Source: DASUAS01 sp035763625
GTDB lineage: Bacteria > Actinomycetota > Acidimicrobiia > IMCC26256 > DASPTH01
Direction of reading: 5' to 3'
Length of the DNA stretch: 5,171 bases
NCBI GenBank assembly: GCA_035763625.1
Contig: DASUAS010000432.1
Location: 1 to 5,171 of the forward strand
In this document: piece after piece, positions 1 to 5,171 of the stretch
Numbering within the stretch: the first letter of the stretch is position 1
How the letters are laid out: each line of letters starts with the position of its first letter
Program-made: the position numbers and the translations under genes
The notes under the pieces: generated by a model
Told to the model about the DNA's origin: nothing
Database searches by the model: none
The model's input: the letters and a program-made list of their open reading frames with translations, nothing else

Positions 1-466
1 TCGTCTTCGGCACCGTGTCGGTGGTCATCATCGCCGCCGCGGCCGCGGCACCGCCCGTCGCGTCGGCGGTCAGCTGCGCGCCGAGCTTCGGGATCCCCGA
101 CTCGATCGGGTCCATCGGCATCGGGATCCCGATGAGGCCGGTCTGGCCGACCAGCACGTCGCCGGTCGAGCAGCCGACGGCCAGCGCGGTGAGCTCGCAC
201 ATCCGGAGCGCGTCGGCCCGGCCCCGCTCCCCGGTGGCGGCGTTGGCGTTGCCCGAGTTGAGGATCACCGCGGCGGCGCGGCCGTCGGCAAGGTGCTGCC
301 GACTGATCTGCACCGGCGCCGCCGCCACGAGGTTGTTGGTGAACACGCCGGCGGCGGTGACGGGCCCGCCGTCGACGGTCGCGACCATGGCGAGGTCGGG
401 CGCGCCCGACTCCTTGATGCCCGCCGCCAGACCGCCCGCCTTGAACCCGGGCACCGAGGTGATCAC
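1..466 (-). CDS. argJ: Glutamate N-acetyltransferase / ornithine acetyltransferase ArgJ, N-terminal part (runs off left edge)
   Basis: ArgJ moves the acetyl group from N-acetylornithine to glutamate in the cytoplasm, closing the cyclic arginine pathway; some family members also use acetyl-CoA. The 155 codons present begin VITSVPGFKAGG and contain family hallmarks: VFTNN near residue 42, LNSGNANAATG near residues 69-79, GQTGLIGIPMP near residues 107-117, and MMTTDTVPK close to the window edge. The autocleavage site (a Thr in a MATML-type motif in this family) lies further along and is not in the window, so activity cannot be judged. I chose the GTG at 466-464 because it overlaps the argC stop as GTGA and the conserved N-terminus follows at once; this suggests translational coupling. 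It is the second gene of an arg operon with argC. Whether the enzyme is mono- or bifunctional cannot be told from this fragment. Confidence 0.95.
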   Translation of the reverse strand, partial: MITSVPGFKAGGLAAGIKESGAPDLAMVATVDGGPVTAAGVFTNNLVAAAPVQISRQHLADGRAAAVILNSGNANAATGERGRADALRMCELTALAVGCSTGDVLVGQTGLIGIPMPMDPIESGIPKLGAQLTADATGGAAAAAAMMTTDTVPKT

Positions 467-1503
467 GGCATGAGTCCGATCGTCGAGAGCGCAGTCGTCT
501 CGGGCAGGCCGAGCACGAGGTTGGCGTTCTGCAGCGCCTGGCCGGACGCGCCCTTCACGAGGTTGTCGAGGGCGCCGATGGCGAGCACCGTGTTCGTGCG
601 GGCGTCGTAGCGCACCGTCACGTGCGCGGCGTTCGATCCGAGCGTGGCCTTGGTGGCCGGCGAACCGTCGGTGACGTGCACGAACGGTTCCCCCGCGTAG
701 AAGTCGCGGTACCCCGCGAGCAGACCATCGGTCGAGAGCGACAGGCCCGCGACCGGCCGGGCGTAACAGGTGGCGAGGATGCCCCGGGTCATCGGAGCGA
801 GGTGGGGGGTGAACAGCACCTGCACGACCTCACCGGCCGCGTGACCGAGGGCCTGCTCCATCTCGGCGGTGTGGCGGTGGGTGAGCAGGCCGTACGCGTT
901 GACGTTGTCGCTCACCTCGGCGAAGAGGCTGGTGGCCTTCAGGCCCCGGCCGGCCCCGGAGACGCCCGACACCGCGTCGACCACGATGCCGGTGGACTCG
1001 ACCAGCCCGGCGGCGAGGAGCGGCGCGAGGGCCAGCGACGCCGAGGTCGGATAGCAGCCGGGCGACGCGACGTGGCGCGCCGCGGTGATCTCGTCGCGGT
1101 AGAGCTCGGGCATCCCGAAGGCGAACTGCCCGACCAGCTCGGGCGCGGTGTGCTCCTCGCCGTACCACTGCTCGTAGGCGCCGACCGGCAGGCGGAAGTC
1201 GGCCCCGAGGTCGATCACGTGGGCCACGGTGTCGACCAGCTCGGCGGCGATGGCCTGCGACTGGCCGTGCGGGAGGCAGAGGAACACCACGTCGAGCCCG
1301 GCGAGGTCGGCGGGAGCGACATGCTCGTAGGTCAGGCCCTCGTACGTGGACGCCAGCGACGGGTAGAGGTCGCCCACCGACGCACCGGCGTTCGAGTCGG
1401 CGGTGACCACGCCCACCTCGATCTCGGGGTGACCGGCGAGGAGGCGCAACAGCTCGGCCCCCGTGTACCCCGACCCCCCGACGACTGCCGCCCGATACGC
1501 CAT
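463..1503 (-). CDS. argC: N-acetyl-gamma-glutamyl-phosphate reductase ArgC
   Basis: ArgC carries out the NADPH-dependent reduction of N-acetyl-glutamyl phosphate to N-acetylglutamate semialdehyde, the third step of arginine synthesis, in the cytoplasm. The 346-aa product is the usual length. The N-terminal nucleotide-binding motif GGSGYTGAELLRLL is at residues 9-22. The catalytic cysteine is Cys150 in ASPGCYPTSA. HRHTAEMEQ at 209-217 carries the conserved histidine, FTPHLAPMTRGI is at 231-242, and the C-terminal KGASGQALQNANLVLGLPE is at 317-335. No key residue is missing. The frame is open upstream to 1629, but homology starts at MAYRAAVVGG, so the ATG at 1503-1501 is the start. No Shine-Dalgarno sequence precedes it; a -10 hexamer ends 7 nt upstream, suggesting a leaderless transcript. 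argJ follows with a GTGA overlap. Repression by ArgR is likely from the operator-like palindrome upstream. Confidence 0.98.
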   Translation of the reverse strand: MAYRAAVVGGSGYTGAELLRLLAGHPEIEVGVVTADSNAGASVGDLYPSLASTYEGLTYEHVAPADLAGLDVVFLCLPHGQSQAIAAELVDTVAHVIDLGADFRLPVGAYEQWYGEEHTAPELVGQFAFGMPELYRDEITAARHVASPGCYPTSASLALAPLLAAGLVESTGIVVDAVSGVSGAGRGLKATSLFAEVSDNVNAYGLLTHRHTAEMEQALGHAAGEVVQVLFTPHLAPMTRGILATCYARPVAGLSLSTDGLLAGYRDFYAGEPFVHVTDGSPATKATLGSNAAHVTVRYDARTNTVLAIGALDNLVKGASGQALQNANLVLGLPETTALSTIGLMP

Positions 1504-1510
1504 GCGCAGC

Positions 1511-1540
1511 AGTATACACGATGCTGCATATCTATGCGAA
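1511..1540 (-). promoter_or_regulatory. Predicted argC promoter, probably leaderless
   Basis: Reading the minus strand, a near-consensus -10 hexamer TATACT lies at 1516-1511. Eighteen bases further upstream, TTCGCA at 1540-1535 matches four of six bases of the -35 consensus. Only 7 nt separate the -10 from the argC ATG (1503), so the expected transcription start falls on or beside the A of the start codon. No AGGAGG-like sequence occurs in those 7 nt. This fits leaderless mRNAs, which are common in actinobacteria. The hexamers are seen in the sequence; promoter use and the start point are inferred. Confidence 0.65.
1525..1538. promoter_or_regulatory. Candidate ArgR operator (ARG box)
   Basis: The sequence TGCATATCTATGCG contains perfect 5-bp inverted arms GCATA/TATGC around a 2-bp centre and is AT-rich inside very GC-rich DNA. 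ARG boxes bound by the arginine repressor are AT-rich imperfect palindromes of about 18 bp, and in actinobacteria they typically lie in front of argC. This one overlaps the predicted -35 and spacer of the argC promoter, where bound ArgR would block RNA polymerase. I do not see a clear second box one helical repeat or so away, although ARG boxes often come in pairs. The palindrome is observed; the regulator is inferred from family knowledge and position. Confidence 0.6.
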
Positions 1541-1607
1541 GTGGGTTCCTGACGGCTTCGGGTGTATTCGGGCCGGGGCGCCCGGTCGCACGCGTAGCGT
1601 CGCTCAC

Positions 1608-1613
1608 GGAGGT
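1608..1613 (+). promoter_or_regulatory. Strong Shine-Dalgarno that fixes the GTG start of the ABC ATPase gene
   Basis: GGAGGT lies 6 nt before the GTG at 1620, a near-ideal ribosome binding site. It selects this GTG over the in-frame ATG at 1521, which would add 33 unrelated residues and overlap the argC promoter. Confidence 0.85.
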
Positions 1614-1619
1614 CCTGCC

Positions 1620-2669
1620 GTGTCCACATCCCCTGGTCCCCGCGCGCCCGGATCCGTGCCCGCGGTCGAAGCCGTCGGGCTGGTGAAGCGCTTCGGCGGC
1701 ACCGAAGCCCTCCGGGGCGTCGACCTGACCGTCGAGCGCGCCACCGTCCTCGGTGTCCTCGGCCCGAACGGAGCCGGCAAGACGACCGCGGTCCGCATCC
1801 TCACCACGCTCCTGCGCCCCGACGGCGGGCGCGCGTGCATCGATGGCATCGACGTGGTGGCCGACCCCCGCCGGGCCCGCGCCCGCATCGGCCTCACCGG
1901 CCAGTACGCCGCGGTCGACGAGCGGCTCACCGGGTTCGAGAACCTCGAGCACGTCGGGCGGCTCTTCCACCAGCGCCGACGCGAGGCCCGGCGGCGCGCC
2001 GGCGAGCTGCTCGAGCGCTTCGACCTCGGCGGCGCGGCCGACCGCGCCGCGAGCACGTACTCGGGCGGCATGCGCCGCCGGCTCGACATCGCCATGAGCC
2101 TCATCGGCCGGCCGTCGGTGCTGTTCCTCGACGAACCGACGACCGGGCTCGATCCCCGCAGCCGTCTCGCCATGTGGGACGTGATCGAAGAGCTGGTCGA
2201 GGCAGGCACCACCACGCTGCTCACGACGCAGTACCTCGACGAAGCCGATCGACTGGCGCACGACATCGTCGTCATCGACCACGGCCTGGTGATCGAGCGC
2301 GGGACCCCGGCCGAGCTCAAGCAGCGGGTCGGCGGCGAGCAGATCGTCGTGGTCGCCACCCACGCCGACGACGCGTCACGCGTCGTGGAGGGGTTGGCCC
2401 ACTTCGCGTGCGGCGATGCGCACGTGGAGGATGGCGGACGGCGCGTCGTCGTCCCGGTGCAGGAGGTCGAGGGCATCGTCCCGCTCGCGGTCCGACGCCT
2501 CGACGAGCTCGGTGTGGCGATCGAGGACGTCGGTGTCCGGCACTCGTCGCTCGACGACGTGTTCTTCGCGCTGACCGGTCACCGCGTCGAGTCCGACGAC
2601 GAGCGCGCGGACGACGCGGACGACACGGACGACGAGCACGCGGACGACGAGAAGGCGGTGGTGTCGTGA
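1620..2669 (+). CDS. DrrA-type ABC exporter, ATP-binding protein
   Basis: This is the cytoplasmic ATPase subunit of an ABC-2 type exporter, powering export through the adjacent permease. The 349-aa product has one nucleotide-binding domain: Walker A GPNGAGKTT at 48-56, Q-loop Gln95 in GLTGQYAAVDERLTG, signature YSGGMRRRLDIA at 147-158, Walker B VLFLDEP at 167-173 and D-loop GLD at 176-178. The usual H-loop His is Gln204 in LLTTQYLDEAD, a trait of the DrrA subgroup. The C-terminal SSLDDVFFALTGH (309-321) also matches that subgroup, whose namesake exports daunorubicin in Streptomyces peucetius. Residues 324-344 form an Asp-rich tail made partly by a DNA repeat, beyond the usual end of the family. 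The start is GTG with GGAGGT six bases upstream. The stop overlaps the permease start as GTGA. The substrate cannot be told: DrrA-like pairs serve drugs, lipids and other hydrophobic compounds. Confidence 0.95.
   Translation: MSTSPGPRAPGSVPAVEAVGLVKRFGGTEALRGVDLTVERATVLGVLGPNGAGKTTAVRILTTLLRPDGGRACIDGIDVVADPRRARARIGLTGQYAAVDERLTGFENLEHVGRLFHQRRREARRRAGELLERFDLGGAADRAASTYSGGMRRRLDIAMSLIGRPSVLFLDEPTTGLDPRSRLAMWDVIEELVEAGTTTLLTTQYLDEADRLAHDIVVIDHGLVIERGTPAELKQRVGGEQIVVVATHADDASRVVEGLAHFACGDAHVEDGGRRVVVPVQEVEGIVPLAVRRLDELGVAIEDVGVRHSSLDDVFFALTGHRVESDDERADDADDTDDEHADDEKAVVS
2595..2649 (+). repeat. Imperfect direct repeat encoding the Asp-rich tail of the ABC ATPase
   Basis: Two 22-bp copies, 2595-2616 and 2628-2649, differ at a single base. 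They are offset by 33 bp, so the reading frame is kept. They encode DDERADD and DDEHADD, joined by further GAC-rich sequence encoding ADDT. This looks like an in-frame tandem duplication of 11 codons. The repeat is seen directly; how it arose (slippage or unequal exchange) is inferred. Confidence 0.75.
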
Positions 2670-3502
2670 CCGCGGCGTCGGTGACTGCAGGCGGAGCGGT
2701 CGACGTCGACGCGTTCGTCGATCCCCCGACCGGGCCGACGTGGTTGCTGCGCGACAGCTGGACCGAGGCGACTCGTCACCTCCGCGCGCTGCCGCGCAAC
2801 CCCGAGCTGCTGGTCTTCGCGTGCCTCCAGCCGATCATGTTCGTGGTGCTGTTCGTCTACGTGTTCGGCGGCTCGATCACGGTGCCGGGCTACAGCAACT
2901 ACAAGCAGTTCGTGATCCCCGGGATCTTCGCCCAGACGGTGCTGTTCGGCTCCATCTACACCGGTCTCGGCATCGCGGAAGACCTGAGCAAGGGCTTCAT
3001 CGACCGGCTGCGCTCGCTCCCGATGTACTCGTCGGCGTACCTGCTCGGCCGCACGATGAGCGACGTGGTGCGCAACGCGATCTCGTTCGCGGTGATGCTC
3101 GGCGTTGCGTTCATCATCGGGTTCCGGTTCGAGGGCTCGTTGCTCGGCGCGGCGGCGGCGACCCTGCTGCTGTTCCTGTTCGCCTACGCGTTCAGCTGGA
3201 TCCAGGCCTACACCGGTCTGGTCGCGGGATCGGCGGAGGCGGTGAACTCGATCGCGTTCCTCTGGATGTTCGTCGCCACCTTCATCTCGTCGGCGTTCGT
3301 GTCACCCGAGAACATGCCGGGCTGGCTGCAGCCGATCGCCGAGCACAACCCCGTCACCATCGTGACCGACGCCAGCCGCGCGCTCTACAACGGGCGCGAT
3401 CCCGGGTCGGATCCGTGGCTCGCGCTCGCGTGGGCGGTCGGCATCACGCTGGTGTTCGCCACGCTGTCGGTGCGCCGCTACCGCAGGACCACGAGCCACT
3501 GA
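2666..3502 (+). CDS. DrrB-type ABC-2 exporter permease
   Basis: This is the membrane subunit that partners the ATPase encoded just upstream. The 278-aa product has a hydrophilic N-terminus of about 45 residues and then roughly six hydrophobic segments, estimated by eye near 48-68, 83-104, 137-153, 158-179, 192-212 and 250-268. After the second segment, EDLSKGFIDRLRSLPMYSSA at 105-124 followed by a conserved GR (128-129) is the typical ABC-2 permease cytoplasmic region thought to contact the ATPase. The late motif EHNPVTIVTDASRAL (226-240) is also typical of DrrB-like proteins. The chosen start is the GTG at 2666, which overlaps the ATPase stop as GTGA; AGAAGG about 10 nt upstream may serve as a weak ribosome site, and coupling to ATPase translation is likely. 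The frame stays open upstream but encodes arginine-rich shadow sequence. Length fits the family. The substrate is unknown. Confidence 0.93.
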   Translation: MTAASVTAGGAVDVDAFVDPPTGPTWLLRDSWTEATRHLRALPRNPELLVFACLQPIMFVVLFVYVFGGSITVPGYSNYKQFVIPGIFAQTVLFGSIYTGLGIAEDLSKGFIDRLRSLPMYSSAYLLGRTMSDVVRNAISFAVMLGVAFIIGFRFEGSLLGAAAATLLLFLFAYAFSWIQAYTGLVAGSAEAVNSIAFLWMFVATFISSAFVSPENMPGWLQPIAEHNPVTIVTDASRALYNGRDPGSDPWLALAWAVGITLVFATLSVRRYRRTTSH

Positions 3503-3524
3503 CCGATCGATGCACCGCCGTCGT

Positions 3525-4268
3525 TCACGCGCGGCGCAGCCGGCGCACGCCGAACCCGAGCAGCACCGTGCCGCCGATCACGAACTTCACCGCGACGATC
3601 CACAGCGTGACGTTGCGCCCGGTGTGGCTCTCGTCGGCGACGATCGAGGTCGGATCGTGCGGGTCGTAGTGGACCCGCACGCGGCTCCCGATCGCGGGTT
3701 GCTCCTCCCCCGTCTTCACCGACTCCTGCGCGCGCACGACCCTGCCGTCGCGCGTCTCGAACTCCAGGCGGCGCTCCCCGTTCGGGCCGCTCACCGGCAC
3801 GACGACCGCGGTGACGGCGACGCCGTGGGCCCGCAGGTCGGCGTCGTGGCGCTCCAACGAGAACACGAACGCGCCCACCACGAGGCCGAGCACGATCAAC
3901 GTCGCGCCGCCCCAGGCACACCAGCGCGCCCCCTTGCGGCTCAGCCGATGCGGCTTGCGCGGCGCAGGGCGTGGGCCCGGGGCCGCGGCCGGTGACGGCG
4001 GGAGCGGCGAGGCCGGCGTCGGCGGCGGCGGTGCGACGAGCGAGTCGTCGTAGCGGGCCCGCTCGACCGGATCCGACAGCACGCGGTACGCGACGCCCAC
4101 GCGGGCGAAGCGCTCGGCGGCGTCGGTGTCGATGGGCCGGGTGTCGGGGTGCAGCGCCTTGGCCCGGGCCCGGTAGGCCGCGGCGATCTCCTCCCGGGTG
4201 GCATCGTGCGCCACGCCGAGCTCCTGGTAGAGGTCGCCGAGTGGTTGCCGGAGGGCCACGACGTCCAT
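3525..4268 (-). CDS. Membrane-anchored J-domain protein with a DUF3592-like domain
   Basis: The 247-aa product begins with a J-domain at about residues 12-76 (LYQELGVAHDATREEI, HPD at 40-42, YRVLSDPVERARYD). The HPD motif is what stimulates DnaK ATPase, so a co-chaperone role at the cytoplasmic face is plausible. It lacks the Gly/Phe-rich and zinc-finger regions of a full DnaJ. A Pro/Ala-rich linker (79-105) and a basic patch lead to a membrane segment at about 117-138. Residues 148-213 end in SRVRVHYDPHDPTSIVADE, which resembles DUF3592, and a second membrane segment lies at about 221-241 before a basic tail. This predicts both ends in the cytoplasm and the middle domain outside. The start is ATG 4268-4266, with GGGAG 4 nt upstream; the open frame further upstream antisense to the next gene has no recognisable domain. 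It converges on the exporter with 22 bp between stops. Client and function are unknown. Confidence 0.9.
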   Translation of the reverse strand: MDVVALRQPLGDLYQELGVAHDATREEIAAAYRARAKALHPDTRPIDTDAAERFARVGVAYRVLSDPVERARYDDSLVAPPPPTPASPLPPSPAAAPGPRPAPRKPHRLSRKGARWCAWGGATLIVLGLVVGAFVFSLERHDADLRAHGVAVTAVVVPVSGPNGERRLEFETRDGRVVRAQESVKTGEEQPAIGSRVRVHYDPHDPTSIVADESHTGRNVTLWIVAVKFVIGGTVLLGFGVRRLRRA

Positions 4269-4299
4269 TGTGCTCCCGAGAGCTGCGAAACTGCCCGCC

Positions 4300-4770
4300 G
4301 TGACCACCTGGGCCGGGTTCGAGCGCGAGGCACCGGAGCTGGCCGCCGCCGTCCAGGGCCGCCTCACCGCCACCCGCCACTCGATCCTCGCCACCCTGCG
4401 CTCGGACGGTGCGCCCCGCGTCAGCGGCCTCGAGGTGCACTTCGGCGAGGGCGAGCTCTGGCTGGCGATGATGCCCGACTCCCGCAAGGCCGACGACCTG
4501 CGCCGCGACGCCCGCTTCGCGCTCCACAGCGCGCCCGACGTCGAGCTGGTGGACGGCGACGCCAAGGTGGGGGGCCGGGCGGAGCTGGTGACCGACGACG
4601 GCGCCATCGCCCGTTTCGTCGCCCGGCTCCCCCAGGACCTCCCGGCCAGCGGCATGGCCCTGTTCCGGGCCGAGCTCACCGAGGCCTCGCTCGCTCGGGT
4701 GGAAGGCGACGAGATGGTGATCGACGGGTGGCATCCCGGGCAGGGGGTGCGCCGGGTCCGCCGCACGTAG
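4300..4770 (+). CDS. Pyridoxamine 5'-phosphate oxidase family (split-barrel flavin-binding fold) protein
   Basis: The 156-aa product opens with TTWAGFEREAPELAAAV, followed by RHSILATLRSDGAPRVSG (26-43), GELWLAMMPDSRKADDLRRDARFALHS (51-77) and a C-terminal WHPGQGVRRVRR (144-155). This pattern is typical of small split-barrel proteins annotated as PNPOx-like in actinobacteria. Such proteins bind FMN, F420 or sometimes haem; the cofactor here cannot be decided by eye, and it is unlikely to be the true PdxH. No signal peptide or membrane segment is seen, so it should be cytoplasmic. The frame is also open from a GTG at 4270, but conservation begins at the GTG at 4300, which I prefer. No good Shine-Dalgarno precedes it; a weak -10-like GAAACT at 4287-4292 sits 7 nt before the GTG, so leaderless expression is possible. 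It is divergent from the J-domain gene. Confidence 0.88.
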   Translation: MTTWAGFEREAPELAAAVQGRLTATRHSILATLRSDGAPRVSGLEVHFGEGELWLAMMPDSRKADDLRRDARFALHSAPDVELVDGDAKVGGRAELVTDDGAIARFVARLPQDLPASGMALFRAELTEASLARVEGDEMVIDGWHPGQGVRRVRRT

Positions 4771-4828
4771 CGACGGGGACAAGACGGGAACATGCGTCTC
4801 GGATGAGGTGTTCGGGTAGGTCGAGGTG

Positions 4829-5171
4829 ATGACCGCGACGGCACGGCGCTGGTGGCATTCGCGAGCCGGAGGCTCGCTGTTGCGTGAGCTCGCGCTGGTC
4901 GTCGCCCTCCTGCTCGTCTACAAGTACGGTCGCTTCCTGGGCAAGGACCACGTCACCGACGCGCTGCGCAACGCCCGTGACGTCATCGGCCTCGAACGCT
5001 CGCTCGGTGTGTTCAGCGAAGCCCGGCTGCAGGACGTCTTCCTGAACGACACCGGCCTCATCCGCTTCCTGAACGCGTACTACCTCGTCGCGCACGTGGT
5101 CGTCACCGCGGCCGCGTTCATCTGGCTCTACGTCCGCCACCCGTCGACGTACCGCCGGTTCCGCGACGTGA
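4829..5171 (+). CDS. Probable PAP2-family membrane phosphatase/phosphotransferase, N-terminal part (runs off right edge)
   Basis: The 114 codons present start MTATARRWWH, followed by a hydrophobic segment at about residues 17-36, a hydrophilic stretch with ARDVIGLERSLGVFSE (49-64), and a second hydrophobic segment at about 84-102 (YYLVAHVVVTAAAFIWLYV) ending in RHPSTYRRFRD. The LERSLG stretch followed by NAYYLVAHV and WLYVRHPSTYRR resembles the N-terminal half of actinobacterial PAP2_3-type proteins, which include inositol-phospholipid phosphotransferases. The catalytic PAP2 motifs would come later, outside the window, so activity is unproven. The start is ATG 4829, with GGGTAGG about 8 nt upstream; an in-frame GTG directly before it (4826) is an alternative. 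The gene follows the flavin-fold gene by 58 bp on the same strand and could be co-transcribed. The family call rests on pattern recognition of a partial protein. Confidence 0.72.
   Translation, partial: MTATARRWWHSRAGGSLLRELALVVALLLVYKYGRFLGKDHVTDALRNARDVIGLERSLGVFSEARLQDVFLNDTGLIRFLNAYYLVAHVVVTAAAFIWLYVRHPSTYRRFRDV

Noticed and set aside
1573..1585. GC hairpin CCGGG-GCG-CCCGG before the exporter gene
   Set aside because: Short stem without a T-run, expected by chance at this GC content, and located upstream of a gene rather than after one; not called a terminator.
1504..1629. Upstream extension of argC to an earlier ATG
   Set aside because: The extra 42 residues are not ArgC-like, cross the promoter and operator, and would overlap the start of the exporter gene.
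622..1686. Long plus-strand open frame antisense to argC
   Set aside because: It is a shadow of argC in high-GC DNA; the translation is rich in Arg, Gly and Val with no recognisable domain, while the minus strand encodes an intact ArgC.
1332..2476. Minus-strand open frames antisense to the ABC ATPase gene
   Set aside because: The plus strand carries all ABC motifs in order; the antisense translations are low-complexity and match no family I recognise.
1835..2665. Upstream extension of the permease frame
   Set aside because: The extra sequence is arginine-rich out-of-frame translation of the ATPase gene; the GTGA overlap at 2666 is the natural start.
3478..4782. Long minus-strand open frame spanning the J-domain gene and the flavin-fold gene
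   Set aside because: It reads the J-domain gene in the wrong frame and is antisense to the flavin-fold gene; composition is Arg/Gly/Ala-rich without motifs.
4771..4828. Possible terminator or promoter between the flavin-fold and PAP2-like genes
   Set aside because: Only a short direct repeat of GACGGG is visible; no stable hairpin, T-run or convincing -35/-10 pair.
4269..4844. Upstream extension of the J-domain frame
   Set aside because: It runs antisense through the whole flavin-fold gene; J-domain homology and a GGGAG site support the ATG at 4268.
4676..5140. Minus-strand open frame opposite the PAP2-like gene
   Set aside because: The plus strand shows clear hydrophobic segments and a good start; the antisense product has no recognisable feature.

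Overview
The window is GC-rich, densely packed bacterial DNA with almost no non-coding sequence. GTG starts, 4-bp GTGA gene overlaps, an argC-argJ gene order, an apparently leaderless argC promoter and a DrrA/DrrB-type exporter all point to a high-GC actinobacterium. The lineage within that phylum cannot be fixed from this sequence; this is inference from style and gene content.

Layout. (1) Positions 1-1503, minus strand: the start of an arginine biosynthesis operon. argC (complete, 346 aa) is followed by argJ (first 155 codons; it runs off the left edge). The two share a GTGA overlap. Just upstream of argC lies a good -10 hexamer, placed so that the transcript would begin at the ATG, and an AT-rich palindrome resembling an ArgR operator overlaps the -35/spacer. 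(2) Positions 1620-3502, plus strand: a two-gene ABC exporter operon, with a DrrA-like ATPase (349 aa) and an ABC-2 type permease (278 aa), again joined by a GTGA overlap. It is transcribed divergently from argC across a 116-bp spacer. (3) Positions 3525-4268, minus strand: a J-domain protein (247 aa) with a proline-rich linker and two membrane segments flanking a DUF3592-like domain. It converges on the exporter with 22 bp between stops. (4) Positions 4300-4770, plus strand: a small pyridoxamine-phosphate-oxidase-fold flavoprotein (156 aa), divergent from the J-domain gene with only 31 bp between starts. (5) Positions 4829-5171, plus strand: the N-terminal part of a probable PAP2-family membrane protein that runs off the right edge.

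Only the first two regions show clear functional partnerships: ArgC and ArgJ act in the same pathway, and the ATPase and permease form one transporter. The remaining genes look like ordinary chromosomal neighbours. I see no rRNA, tRNA, CRISPR array, insertion sequence, integrase or phage gene, and no convincing new multi-gene system. The points most worth a second look are the leaderless, operator-overlapped argC promoter, the J-domain/DUF3592 fusion, and the Gln H-loop plus Asp-rich repeated tail of the ATPase.
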